From: Lunularia cruciata
Lineage: Eukaryota > Streptophyta > Marchantiopsida > Lunulariales > Lunulariaceae
NCBI GenBank assembly: GCA_948567375.1
Contig: OX419759.1
Coordinates: forward strand, 62,969,493 to 63,033,492
Reading direction: 5' to 3'
DNA: 64,000 nt
The notes below the pieces were generated by a model, which worked only from the letters and a program-made list of their open reading frames with translations, was not told the DNA's origin and did no database searches. Shown in pieces: positions 1 to 11,121 of this stretch. Position 1 is the first letter of the stretch; every line of letters begins with the position of its first letter. Position numbers and translations under genes: made by a program.

Positions 1-1308
1 AAGATATCATCTAAGAACACTACCACGGACTGATCCAATAGTCTCTCCATACCCGATGCATCTGATCCATGAAGACTGCTGGAGCATTAGTGAGTCCGAA
101 AGGTAGAACTCTCCACTCAAAATGTCCATACCTTGTGCGAAAGCCAGTCTTTTGCACGTCTTCTCCTTCAATAGGAATTTGCCAATAGCCGCTACAAAGA
201 TCTAGCTTGTAAAAGTAGTGTGCTTCACTTAATTGATCAAGCAGGTCATCGATCCAAGGCAAGGGATATGCATTCTTCACGGTTTGCTTATTGAGCCTAC
301 GGTAATCAATACAGAAACAAAGTCCTCTATCCTTCTTTGGAAAAAATAGTACCGGTGCTCCCCACGGAGAGGTACTATGTCATATGAAATCCTTCTCCAA
401 CAACTCTGTAAGTGTTGTTCGCAACTCCTCCAACTCCTTTGGTGAGAGGCGATAGATTGGTCGACTCACTGGAGTACTCCCTAGCAATAACTCGATCTTG
501 AAGGGCATTCCTTGATCGGAGGGTAATCCCTTTGGCAGATTATCCGGAAACACATCCGCAAACTCCTGAACTATCCGATCAACCGTTGCTTGGTGCGGCA
601 CTTGGCCCTCCTCAGATTGTTCTTGTGCAATCGGCTGATCCACACCGCAAATACAGACTTATCTTCCTCCAAAGCTTGCTCGATGGCTGCTTCATTAACA
701 AACTTCCCTTCTAGGGACTCATCTCTCTTCCAAGCTTGCTCTATGGTTGCTTTCTTGGCAAACTTCCCCTCTTGGGATTCATCTCCCTTCCAGATTTGCT
801 CTATGGCTACCTTCTCAACAAACTTCCCATCTTGGGACTGACTATTCTTAGATGTCTTACTCAAAGGTGCCAGACAACCTAATTGGAAATTCCTACCTTG
901 GTGTTGTACTTGAATTTGAACCTTAGGACGTTCAAGCCAAGGTAGACCCAGAATGATATCATAGTGTAGAGGTGCCACTACAAACCTCATACACTCCAAA
1001 TACTCCTTCCCAATCTTGAAGGTAACAAGATGCGAGGTGCGGAATGCAGAACCTTTTCTACCATCTGCCATCATCAAACTACTTCCAATCACAGGCTTGA
1101 TAGGAATACCCAATTCCTTTGCTACTTGCATAGATATGCAATTCTTTGAACTTCCAAAATCAACCAAAATCCTACAACCTTGATTAGATATTGTACCTTG
1201 CAAGTGAAGCAAACTTGCATAGGTCGAGCCTTCAATCCCATTGGAACTAATCAAGCTCCCAATAGGCGGCTCAAAATCTCCTACTGGGATCTTCATTTCC
1301 CTGATCAT
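1..1308 (-). pseudogene. pol: pol of Ty3/gypsy copy 1: protease, linker, reverse transcriptase (partial)
   Basis: In element direction this holds an aspartic protease region (about 1240-930) with the active-site-like stretch ILVDFGSSKNCIS and the downstream ILGLPWLER. Next is a linker (about 850-630) with three 20-residue repeats of the pattern SQ(D/E)GKF...IEQ.WK.DE. Reverse transcriptase follows (about 560-1) with [41 protein letters not shown] and finally FLDDI at the window edge. The protease motif is D-F-G rather than D-S/T-G. Breaks are a frameshift near 620-640, a TGA within the RT start (near 380, arginine in copy 3) and a frameshift after MHRV (near 55). Not functional. Confidence 0.85.
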
Positions 1309-2179
1309 TCTGTTCTACAAACACCATCTGGGCAACTTGTCGAGGTCGCCCATTCCTAAGTGGACATTCAGCAATGCGATGTCCAACTTGGCAACAATAA
1401 AAGCAACCTCCATTTTGTCGTAATCTTTCTCTATCTGCTGCACCAAGTGGTCTTCGTTGGATAGCATCAATCTCCATTGGTACTGATTCTTCCACTCGTG
1501 GTATTGGTAGGTTTTGTGTAGGTCAAGGTCAAGACCAAGTTGTCGCAACTAAGGAATCAAAACGCTTAGCCAATTGCATGGCTTCTTCTACGTTCTGTGG
1601 CTCTTGCATGGTCACCTCCAATCTGGTTCGTGACTTCAATCCTTGCACAAATCGATCCAGAACTTCACCTTCTTGGATATCTGGAATTTGCATGATGATA
1701 TTCTGAAATTGTGTGATGTAGCTTCTCATTGAGCCAATCTGCCTCAACTCCGCCAATTTATCTCGTGCAGCTCGGGTGGCATTTATAGTTTGAAATCGAC
1801 CAAGTATTGCATCCTTGAATTCTGCCCATGTCAAAATCGGTGTAACAATTTGTTGTTCAGCTCTTTCTACTCGGAATCGCCACCAAAGTTTTACCACGCC
1901 ATCCAACTGGCTAGAAGCCAAGAGAATTTGTTTCCGCTCATCTTGAAGATTGGTGGCTTCAAAGTAACGTTCACAGTCAAACACAAAATTCTCCACTGTG
2001 CTTAGAAGATTCTTGCCTTCAAACACCTTGGGTTTTGGAAATCGAATGTGATCTTCTCCATCTCGAACTGGCGCTTTGTCTATTTGTTCTCGTCGTTGCT
2101 GGTCTCGTTCATCCAAAAATTGAGTAAGATGCTCAATTTGTTGTTGCATTGCAAGGATAACATCCGGTATTGCCGCCAT
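1271..2179 (-). pseudogene. gag: gag of Ty3/gypsy copy 1, interrupted
   Basis: Capsid/nucleocapsid polyprotein of the retroelement. It starts at the ATG whose complement ends at 2179 (MAAIPDVILAMQQQIEHL). The retrotransposon-gag core follows (around FEATNLQDE, LWWRFRVERAE and YITQFQNIIMQIP). A CCHC zinc knuckle of form CX2CX4HX4C (CFYCCQVGHRIAEC) lies near the C terminus at about 1405-1365. A stop at 1529-1531 separates core and knuckle. Copy 3 has an arginine codon there, so this is a CGA to TGA change. The knuckle frame ends just before the protease frame; a one-base difference in a short T run seems to have broken what was probably a continuous gag-pol frame. Confidence 0.85.
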
Positions 2180-2434
2180 CGCTACTACTCTATTCCACTA
2201 CCCTCAATTTATCTAGTTGATTAACATATAGATACAACACGTCCACCGTTCTCCATAAGTTACAATTGGAAGTATCAAGGGTTCCTTTGACACGGTGATC
2301 ATATGTAGAAAATCCTTCACAAAGCATGAGGTGATGAATTGTGTGAAATGATGCTTTGGTAATATCTGGACATGAAAGTCCCAATGGTTTGGCAAAAGTG
2401 GATTTGGTGGTCCATAAATTCCATCCATCCCATT

Positions 2435-2449
2435 CCTGCTCTGATACCA
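2435..2449 (-). promoter_or_regulatory. Primer-binding site, initiator tRNA-Met type (copy 1)
   Basis: The minus strand reads TGGTATCAGAGCAGG one base inside the 5' LTR. The first 12 bases are complementary to the 3' end of plant initiator tRNA-Met (known sequence), the usual primer for plant LTR retrotransposons. Confidence 0.85.
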
Positions 2450-2450
2450 A

Positions 2451-2861
2451 TGTAAAAGAACGAAACCGAGGAGAGAAATAAGAGAATTGAAACTCACATT
2501 GGGACACTTGAATGAGAGAAAACTCCGAATGCCTAGCATGAGCTTTGGCTTTGGTATTTAAAGGTAGCATACAAGGCCCTTGAGAAGCTTCTCAAGAAGC
2601 TTCTCAAGCCGCTTTCTTAGAGTGCAAGCCAAGTTAACTAGGAAGCTTCTCAAGAAGCTTCCTTCTAGAAGCCGCCTACTTGGCGTGCAAGCTAAGCTAG
2701 TTGGAAGCTTCTAGAAGCTACTAACTTAAGGTGCAAGCTAAGCTAACCAGGAAGCTTCCCAAGAAGGTTCCTAGATACTTCTGGAATATTCTAGGCTAAT
2801 TTGTCTTATGTGCTACTTTGTGAGCCTAACTGACTTCGTCGCTAAACTCCATATTGTTACA
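2451..2861 (-). repeat. 5' LTR of Ty3/gypsy copy 1
   Basis: A 411-bp LTR reading TGTAAAAGAA at its left and ATTGTTACA at its right on the plus strand, so in element direction it begins TGTAACAAT and ends TTTTACA. It aligns with the 426-bp LTRs of copy 3. Several GAAGCTTC palindromes lie at 2583-2780. A TATA-like TTTAAATACC (element strand) lies near 2556-2568. Confidence 0.9.
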
Positions 2862-3175
2862 AATTGGCTGAGCACTTTGATTCCTTGGTGGCAACAACTT
2901 GGTCTTGACCTTGACCTACACAAGGCTACTAGTTCACTATGCACGGGTGGAAGAACTGGCACCAATGGAGATTAATGCTATCCAGCGGAGACCACTTGGT
3001 ACAACGGATAGAGAAAGATTACGACAAAATGGAGATATTTTTTTATTGTTGTCAAGTTGGATATCGCACTGCTAAATGCCACTTAGAAATGGGCGACCTT
3101 GACACGTTGCCAAGATGGAGTTTGTTGAACCAAATGATCATGGAAACAAGGAATCCCAGTAGGACAATTTGAGCC
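2862..3175 (+). pseudogene. gag: gag C-terminal remnant of copy 2
   Basis: Starts abruptly at the copy 1 insertion point and matches the C-terminal fifth of gag in copies 1 and 3 (the HFDSLVATTW region, then METMEINAI-like text in shifting frames). The zinc knuckle is decayed: the first cysteine has become phenylalanine and the histidine tyrosine (FFYCCQVGYRTAKC). Confidence 0.75.
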
Positions 3176-3590
3176 GCCTATTGGAAGCTTGATTAGTTCC
3201 AATGGGATTGAAGGCTTGACCTATGCAATTTTGCTTCACTTGCAAGGTATAATATTTAATTGAAATTGTAGGATTTATGGTTGATTTTGGAAGTTCAGAG
3301 AATTGCATGTCTATGCAAGTAGCAAAGGAATTGGGTATTCCTATCAAGCCAGTGATTGGAAGTAGTTTGATGATGGCAGATGGTAGAAAGGGTTCTGCAT
3401 TCTGCACCTGGCATCATGTTACTTTCAAGATTGGGAATGAGTATTTGGAGTGTATGAAGTTTGTAGTTGCACCTCTACACTATGATACCATTCTGGATCT
3501 ACCTTGGCTTGAACATCATAAGGTTTAATTTGATTGGACCCAACGATAAATTCAAGCACAACACCAAGGTAGGAATTTTTGATTAGGTGG
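3176..3590 (+). pseudogene. pol: Protease region of copy 2 pol
   Basis: Matches the protease of the other two copies. It reads MVDFGSSENCMSMQVAKELGIPIKPVIGSSLMMADGRKG in short open stretches, so the D-F-G motif is shared. The region breaks off at 3590, where an unrelated solo LTR is inserted, and resumes after 4322. Confidence 0.75.
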
Positions 3591-4322
3591 TGTAATACCA
3601 CAAGCTAGCCATATGATCTAGATGTGAAATTTGGTTTGGTAGCATCTAGAATGATGCTATACATGATGGTCAAAATAGATCAGATAGAAGTATCACCAAA
3701 AGAGTACTTCTACTAATAGAGCAGAAACCAAAATAGACTTGAGAACCTTAGAACCAATAGCTAGACATATGATTTAAAGGTGAAAATTGGTTTGGTAACA
3801 TCTAGAAGGATATTACACATGATGGACTGAACAGATCAGAAAGAGGTTTCACCAAAAGGGGACTTCTACTAATAGAGTATGAACCGAAATATATTAAAAA
3901 TCTTTGAAGGCAATTTCGGAGGCCTAAACGGATGAATTAGGCCTAAAAAATGTGCAAATTCCTCCCTAATGGAAGAAAGGTTGGCCTTCCCTCCCCCCTG
4001 GTTTGTCTCGTTGAAAGCTTTCCAATGGTACCTTGCGTGATTCTGAGACTCTTACAAGAAGATTCTCTAAAAGATTCCCTCCGATCAAAGCTTGTTTGAC
4101 CAACCGGATAGGACCTAGACCGACATGTCACCCATCCAAGTAAGTAATCCAAGAGTTGAGCTTGAGGACATGTCACCTATTTGTGTACCTAATCCTATGG
4201 TGGAGCTTCCTTGGAGGAGATCCTCTTTGTCTATATAATAAAGAGAAGGTGCTCCTTTGGGGCACTGAATGTTAAGTGTGTAATCTGTGTTTTCTCTCTT
4301 CTCTTGTCCTCGGAGTATTACA
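3591..4322 (+). mobile_element. Solo LTR, family S, copy S1
   Basis: A 732-bp element with TGTAATAC at the start and GTATTACA at the end, inserted in the pol linker of copy 2. Flanks are GGTGG and AGTGG, a 5-bp target duplication with one mismatch. Joining the flanks restores the alignment with the uninterrupted linker of copy 1. A TATA-like CTATATAATAAAG lies near 4230, which orients the LTR as plus. No internal retrotransposon sequence is attached. The same family occurs at 20133, 22824, 41452 and 57587. Confidence 0.9.
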
Positions 4323-7300
4323 AGTGGTCTAGCACCTTTGAGTAAGATACATAAGAATATTCAGTCCCAAGATGGGAAGCTTTTTGAGAAGGTAACCATA
4401 GAGCAAACCTTGAAGGAGGATGAGTCCCAAGATGGGAAGTTTGCCAAGGAGGCAACCATGGAGCAAGCTTGGAAGAGAGATGAGTTTCTAGAAGGGAAGT
4501 TGGTTAGTAAAGCAGCCATAGAGCAAGCTTTGGAGGAAGATAAGTATGTATTCACGGTGTGGATCAAGCAAATTGCACAAGAACAATCTAAGGAGGACCA
4601 AGGGCCTCATCAAGCAATGGTTGATTGGATAGTTCAAGAGTTTGCGGATGTGTTTTCGGATGATCTGCCAAAGGGATTACCCTCCGATCAAGGTATGCCC
4701 TTCAAGATTGAGTTATTGCCAAGGAGTACTTTAGTGAGTAGACCAATCTATTGGCTCTCACCAAAGGAGTACAAAGAGTTCCAAACAACATTTACAGAGT
4801 TGTTGTAGAAGGACTTCATACAACATAGTACCTCTCCTTAGGGAGCACCGGTACTATTTGTTCCAAAGAAGGGTAGAGTAGTTTGTTTTTGTATTGATTG
4901 CCGTGGGCTCAATAAGCAAAGCGTGAAGAATGCATATCCCTTGCCTTGGATTGATGACTTGCTTGATCAACTAAGTGGAGCACGCTACTTTTCCAAGTTG
5001 GATCTTTATAGCGGTTATTGGCAAATTCTTCTTGATAGAGAGGATGTGCAAAAGACCGCCTTTTGCACAAGGTATGGGCATTTCGAGTAGAGAGTTCTAC
5101 CTTTTGGACTCACTTATGCTCCAACGGTCTTCATGGATCAGATGCATTGGGTGTTGGATGGACTATTGGATCAATCCATGGTGGTATTCTTAGGATGATA
5201 TCTTAATCTATAGTAAGATAGAGGTAGAACACGTGAATCATGTGCGAGAATTCTTAAGACGACTATGACAATGGAAATTTTACTATAAGAAGTCAAAGTG
5301 TGCCTTTTGGCAAAAGGAGGTTACCTTCTTGGGTCATAAGATCTCATCAGAGCGGATCAAGATGGAAGAAGAGAAAATCAAGGTCATTATTGATTGGCCT
5401 ACCCCAAAGGATAGTTCAAAAGTATAGGCGTTCAATAGATTGGCCAATTTTTACCAACGGTTTCATCCACTGTTATGCTCATGTGGTTGCACCATTGATT
5501 GACCTCTTGGGAAAGAACTCGAGCTTCCAGTGGACCACCAAGCATGAAGAAGCATTCCAGAAGTTAAAGCATATGGTGTCTTCAAGACCCATTCTTCAAT
5601 CATATGATCCTCAACTACCTTATATGGTTGATTTTGATGCTTCTAACTTTGCAATTGGAGTTATGTTGCAACAAGAATTCCCAAATTAAGATGGACTACA
5701 TCCCATTGCCTTTGTGTCTTGCCGACTAAATACAATTAAAAGAAATTACTTTACTCAAGATCAAGAACAACTTGCAATGGTATATGCCACCAAGGTATGG
5801 AGGTATTATCTCTTGGGGAAACAAGTGATCATGTGAAATGATCACAAGCCATTGTTGTAGACCTTACACTTGGAACAGATGAAGAGTTGACATCATTGAT
5901 GGGAAGAGCAACTCCAACTCTTTGATATCAAACTTGAGTACAAACCAGGTCAGTTCCATGTCATCCTTGATGCTCTATCACCTGATTTGAAGTCTCTTCC
6001 TCTCATCATGGTGGCAATTACGATGGTGTCAATTGACCCCAAGGTCCATAACAAGTTTTGGTCAACTTTACAACAAGATCCCTTCTTCCAAATGGTACAT
6101 GATTGTCTAATAGCCAGTGACAAGGAGTATAATACCTTCTCCTTCAAGGAAGGCCTTCTATTCCATGCAAATCGGATCTATGTTCTAGCCAAAGGTGATC
6201 TCCGACTTGTGCGCCTTCAAGAAGCCCATGATCTACCAGTAGATGGTCACATGGGGGTGGACAAGACCTTGGGTACCCTCCAATGCCAATGGTGGTGGCC
6301 CAACATGACACAAGATGTTTGGGATTTTGTCCGATTGTGTGAGAGCTGTCAACGCAACAAGGCTAGTAACCAAAAGCCAAGTGGACTCCTTCAGCCACTT
6401 CCCATTCCAACTACTCGTTGGGAATAAGTGAGCTTAGATCTCATCACCTCCTTACCCAAGACACAACAAGGTCACACAACAATTGTGGTGTTTGTGGATA
6501 AGCTTAGTAAGCACATCCATTTGGCACCAATGGTTGATACTATGGATGCTCCAACCTTGGCGCAACTCTACTTTGATAATGTATTCAAACATCATGGGAT
6601 GCTACGTGTACTCATCTCCGGCCGTGATCCTTGCTTCACCGGAAAGTTTTGGCAAGCCTTCTTCTAGATACTTGGCACCAAGCTTACTTTCTCCATAGCC
6701 TATCATCCTCAAACTGATGGACAAATTGAACATGCAAATTGTACCTTGGAAGATATGCTTCGTGCCTTTGTCAATATTCACCATACCAATTGGGATGAAT
6801 GTCTTGCAGAGTTTGCATGCAACAATTCTAAATAGGCAAGCACCGGATTCTCTCCTTTCTTTCTCAATTTTGGCCAATATCCGTTTGTCCTAGATTCTCT
6901 TCTTGCTCCTCCCCCGTCTTAGGTCCCTCATACTTCAACCTTCTTGACCACCATAATTAAATCTCTCCAACAAGCCAAATCTCACCTCCTTGTTGCTCAA
7001 AATTGTCAAAAACAATATGCAAACCACCATCATCGTGATCTCACCTTTGAAGTTGGTGATAAAGTTATGATATCCTTTGGTAATCTACCCTTCCCACTTG
7101 ATACCCAAGTTTGTAAACTTGCCCCTAATTGGATAGGAAATTTTGATGTCACTAAAGTGTCTCTCTTGTTGCTTATTGACTTGCCTTGCCTTGTCATATG
7201 CACATCCATCTTGTCTTTTTGGTTGAAACCCTTTGTTCCTAACCTCTCTTCTTTTTCCTCTTGATTCCAACCTCCTCCTCCTCCTATCCCTATCAAAGAT

Positions 7301-7490
7301 CATGAGGAGTACGAAGTTGATTGTATCCTCACGCGTTGCCACATCCAACGAGGACGCCAACAACATACAGAGTACACGGTCCTTTGGAAAGGGTATCCTC
7401 TTTATAATACCACAAGGGAACCTCTTTCTCACCTCCAGAATGCACAAACAACCATCTAGGAGTTTGAAGCTTCATTGGCGACAAGGACAT
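4323..7490 (+). pseudogene. pol: pol of copy 2: linker, RT, RNase H, integrase, chromodomain
   Basis: Contains the three-unit linker (4345-4530), then RT (about 4640-5300, with [18 protein letters not shown] and degraded FLDD text). The RNase H/connection region follows (about 5300-5960; PLIDLLGKNSSFQWT, MVDFDASNFAIGV). Integrase (about 6000-7260) has the HHCC zinc region (GHMGVDKTLGTLQCQWWWPNM, then CESCQRNKAS), the DDE core and a GPY/F-like WIGNF. A chromodomain lies at about 7300-7475 (EEYEVDCILTRCHIQRGRR), in which the usual WEPL reads REPL. Many stops and frameshifts; not functional. Confidence 0.85.
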
Positions 7491-7513
7491 TACCAACTAG
7501 CGGTGAGGGAATA

Positions 7514-7909
7514 TGTAACAATGTGGTAGCGACAAAGTTAGTAGGGTTACTGAAGTAGCAAATAAAACAAATTAGCCTAGAATATTCTGGAAGTATCAAG
7601 GAAGCTTCTTGGGAAGCTTCCTAGCTAGCTTATCTTGCACCTCAAGCAAGTAGCATCTAGAAGCTTCCAACTAGCTTAGCTTGCATGCCAAGTAGACGGC
7701 TTCTAGAAGGAAGCTTTTTGAGAAGCTTCCTAGTTAACTTGGCTTGCACTCTAAGAAAGCGGCTTGAGGAAGCTTCTCAAGGGCCTTGTATGCTACCTAT
7801 AAATACCAAAGCCAAAGCTCATGTTAGGCATTCGGATTTTTCCCTCATTCAAGTGTCCAAATGTGAGTTTCCATTCTCTTGTTTCTCTCCTCGATCTTGG
7901 TCTTTAATA
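7514..7909 (+). repeat. 3' LTR of copy 2
   Basis: Begins TGTAACAATG directly after the purine-rich GCGGTGAGGGAATA. It carries GAAGCTTC/TCTAGA palindromes (7597-7780) and a CTATAAATACC TATA-like box near 7797. The end near 7909 is degraded (TCTTTAATAG instead of TCTTTTACA). About 396 bp. Confidence 0.8.
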
Positions 7910-8787
7910 GTGGTTATTCAACTAGCCATTTTGCAAGAAGATTGCATGGACTTTTATGAAGTATGAGACGTTTTGGTAATATCATAGCACTATCTTGGAT
8001 ATTTTCCTTAACCCAAATTTATACCCTATACTCTAATACCTAAGTTTGATTCAACAAAGACTTTTCAATGGAATTGTCAAATTTTGGGAAAACATATTGT
8101 AGATTTGATAAAATAAAGTAGTAGGCCTTTGCAACTAGATATTTATTTTACACAAAACAATGAAGTAACCTTTTAATTTATTCTAGTTATTCATAATTTA
8201 TTCATAGTGAGTGGTAGGTAGAAGAGTAATGTTTGGAAATGACAAATTTTACCTCATTTGTCTTTAAAGAAGAAGAGATAAGGATAAAATTTTCACAAAG
8301 TGAATTATAATAGCTACCTTATAGTAGTCTAATCTCCCAATTCCTCGTCTAATATCATATTCACTCTCTTTTACTTTTATTTTATAATTTGATGAATTTT
8401 TGTTCTATCTTTTGCCATATTCTTTCAAATTTTGTCTTTATAATTTATCATGTAAAATGGCTTCTTAACTCTTTTTCATCTATTTCTGTTTTATATTTTT
8501 CATATACAAGCAATATCACTTTGGAAGTTTATCTAGCATTTTATTACATATATTTGATATATCTTTGACTTGTTGTTTCCTACTTCTAGAATGTAGAACT
8601 TTATAATCTTTTATTTTAAGATCAAAACTATTTCAAAGATATGAAAATAAATTCAATTTAGAAGGGAATAAAAGTCATGTATTATTACAATCTCTTACTC
8701 AACTTTGCTGCAAGATGAGACCATTAATGTCCGTCAATTAAGTGACTTGGATCTTTTAACACAATTTTATGAACACGAGATCATCAA

Positions 8788-8832
8788 CGGACGATACGCG
8801 GACTTGAACCGCTGACATCAGCCACAAGGTAA
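8788..8832 (-). pseudogene. Probable plastid-derived trnA-UGC 3' exon fragment
   Basis: The minus strand reads, in parts, TGTGGC, GATGTCAGCGGTTC, AGTCCGC, TATC and CC. These fall in the order and spacing of the second exon of plastid trnA-UGC with its intron end (compared from memory). The T-arm sequence GGTTCAAGTCC is present. There is no first half and no fold of a whole tRNA, so this is a fragment, most simply a nuclear insertion of plastid DNA. A chance match is unlikely over about 40 bases but was not tested. Confidence 0.6.
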
Positions 8833-11024
8833 GCAAAGACTGATGAGCTTTTTACAAAAAAAATTGGCACCAGCATAGAGCAAGATCACTCTACATCAAG
8901 AATATGTTGTCTATGAGTTAACAATCTATGAACCTAATGAAATTTCTTTTTGCATAGTTTATGCAAAAAAAAGTTTTAGCAATGAAAGAAGTTGACTCCA
9001 AATTTACAAGCAAATAAAATTTTGTTTCTTGACATGTGTTACACTGAATTGAACATTAGTAAAGGCAATTGACTTCTTTCTTGCTCCAAGCTTTAGGAGA
9101 AGTTTGCCATCCATTCTACATTGTATGTTTATTATTGTCAAGATTGTACTCTAATCAGACTCTAAACGTAAACGTAAACCTTATACCATAAAACCACAAG
9201 TTTCATACTATTCTTATATTTATGGGTATTTTGACCTAGTTACAAGTTGTTGAATCTATTGATTACTAAGTTCAAGTATTTCTTGATGAGTTATTATGAC
9301 TAAGAGAGTATAAAAGCAGAAACTTAAGGACTGGAATATATCCATGTACTAAAGAGCTTAGCTGGGGAATGAGACTTGAAGAGTACTAATTTTTTCCTAT
9401 AACGAAAGAGTAGAATTTCTACTTGAGAATGTAATCATTATAGAGGAATGATCTTGGTGTACCTCTAAATGTTGATTATTACATTGTTAAGTCAACCACT
9501 ACCCTATATGCTCTTTTAAGTACTCATTACTATGAGATTATGTTCAGTACTCTTTGCCATGAGATTATATTATGTGGGAGAAATCTTTATCCTTAATAAA
9601 TGAACATTTTGATAAGTGAAGTCAAGACTGATGAGAGTTTTTATTTTGGAAACGCTTTCCTTATGTTTGCTCATCAGAGGGTTGTCCATTCCTTCTAGTG
9701 GAATATGCATAACAAATCATCATTAGAGATTATTCTTGGCTAAGAGACATTATCTTTGTGTATAGCACTATTAATCAATTACCCTTAGATAACAAGAACC
9801 TTTATCCTTATAGTCCGGCTAACTAAGTCTTCCATACACTAATTTTTTTTTGTTTAAATCCTTCAAGAGCGGTTAATTAGCACTATTATAACGCTTATAC
9901 CCTAATCAAATAGCCCATAAATAGCATATCCTCCAACCCATTAACACACGCTCATTTAGTATTATGATACAATTCTAAGCCCATAGTGAATGAAACTTTG
10001 ATTGATTGGATGAAGTGAACCTTATTGATTGATCCAATGCAATCTAAAATCCAAAGGATATTGAAGCTTGTTTGATGTCTTCTTGAAGATGTACAAGCTT
10101 ATCCCTTGCCTTAAACTATAAATCCTGGTCCGAGTAGCCTTGAAAAATTAAGTTTTTATCTAAGTTGTTAGAAAACCTGGATTAGTATCTCCTATCGAAC
10201 CAATATTTAACTGAATCCCAATGAAATCTGTGCTCTTCAGGTTAAATATAATCATATTATCTTTTACCAATTTATTTATGAAAGCATGAATTCAGAAAAT
10301 ATATATATATATATATAAATAAGTCATATATGACCTTTTATTGCAAAGCTTTGTATATAAATAGATCATCTTTATTGAATAGATTAGTTTTGAGTAGTCC
10401 TATTTCCAAAACCTCTTCTTTTCCATTTGTTTTGTTGATCAGTGTAAGAGAATTTAAAATCTGTGGCTTCTTTTCGACTGAAGTATATTTCTAGTTTTCC
10501 AAATACGGTGAAGATCCTTTTCGAACAAGATACTCAAATGATCTTTAATATTTCAAGCAAACTTACACGTTAAAATTGACATCCTCGTCTTAAACGTCAT
10601 AAAGAAGTGCTATTCGGAGAGCAAGATATATGTTGATGGTAATTAGTTATAACTCTTTTTGATATTCTTTATTATAAGTATCACATAAGTACATGTCACT
10701 ATTTGGCTTTTTCATTCATTATTAGAAAATATTTGGTTTATCAATTTTACTTGCTATTCATTTTTTACTCTCAATTTCTTCCACTGGTGATATTTAATAT
10801 ATTAGTTATAATTAGTGTATAATAAGTTGTAAAAACTAGTAAATTTTATCATTATGTCTTGCTCGTTGTGATTTAAATTTATTTTCTTTGAAATCTTTTC
10901 GCTTTTTTTTAAATCATATAATTTAGAATTACTGTAGGAAAAATGTATCCATTTGCTTTACCATATATATTAGTCGTTCCATGAATAGCCTGATCAACAT
11001 GAATCTACCACGTAGTAAAACTAG

Positions 11025-11121
11025 GGACAGTCGGCCTTATGATTGCTTAACGGACTATTCCGATTGATAGAAGGGCACTTGACCTATGATTGCTTGATAC
11101 GGAGGGTTCCGAATGACCAAT
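11025..11121. repeat. Imperfect two-unit tandem repeat (~47 bp)
   Basis: Two diverged units share TATGATTGCTT and a later TTCCGA at the same spacing (11025-11070 and 11073-11121). Confidence 0.5.

Larger units (their letters stand above)
1..2861 (-). mobile_element. Ty3/gypsy chromodomain retrotransposon, copy 1 (5' part, cut by window edge)
   Basis: A minus-strand LTR retrotransposon whose 5' end is at the right. The order in element direction is 5' LTR (2861-2451), primer-binding site, gag, protease, then reverse transcriptase running off the window at its FLDD motif. The same family in copy 3 continues into RNase H, integrase and chromodomain. The right edge falls inside the gag of copy 2: sequence from 2862 continues gag in the opposite orientation, so this is an insertion into that older copy. 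Coding regions contain stops and frameshifts, so this copy cannot make its own proteins. The left LTR is outside the window, so the target duplication cannot be checked. Confidence 0.9.
2862..7909 (+). mobile_element. Ty3/gypsy chromodomain retrotransposon, copy 2 (old, nested)
   Basis: A plus-strand relative of copies 1 and 3, with far more stops and indels. The visible part begins in the middle of gag, because copy 1 inserted there; its 5' LTR and gag N terminus would lie left of the window. Then come a decayed zinc knuckle, protease (3180-3530), a foreign solo LTR (3591-4322), linker repeats, RT, RNase H, integrase, chromodomain, a purine-rich tract and a 3' LTR (7514 to about 7909). Higher decay than its neighbours makes it the oldest of the three copies. 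Confidence 0.88.

Noticed and set aside
532-841. Plus-strand open frames across the pol linker
   Set aside because: They are antisense shadows of the 20-residue repeats of the minus-strand pol. The same shadows appear antisense to the linkers of copies 2 and 3.
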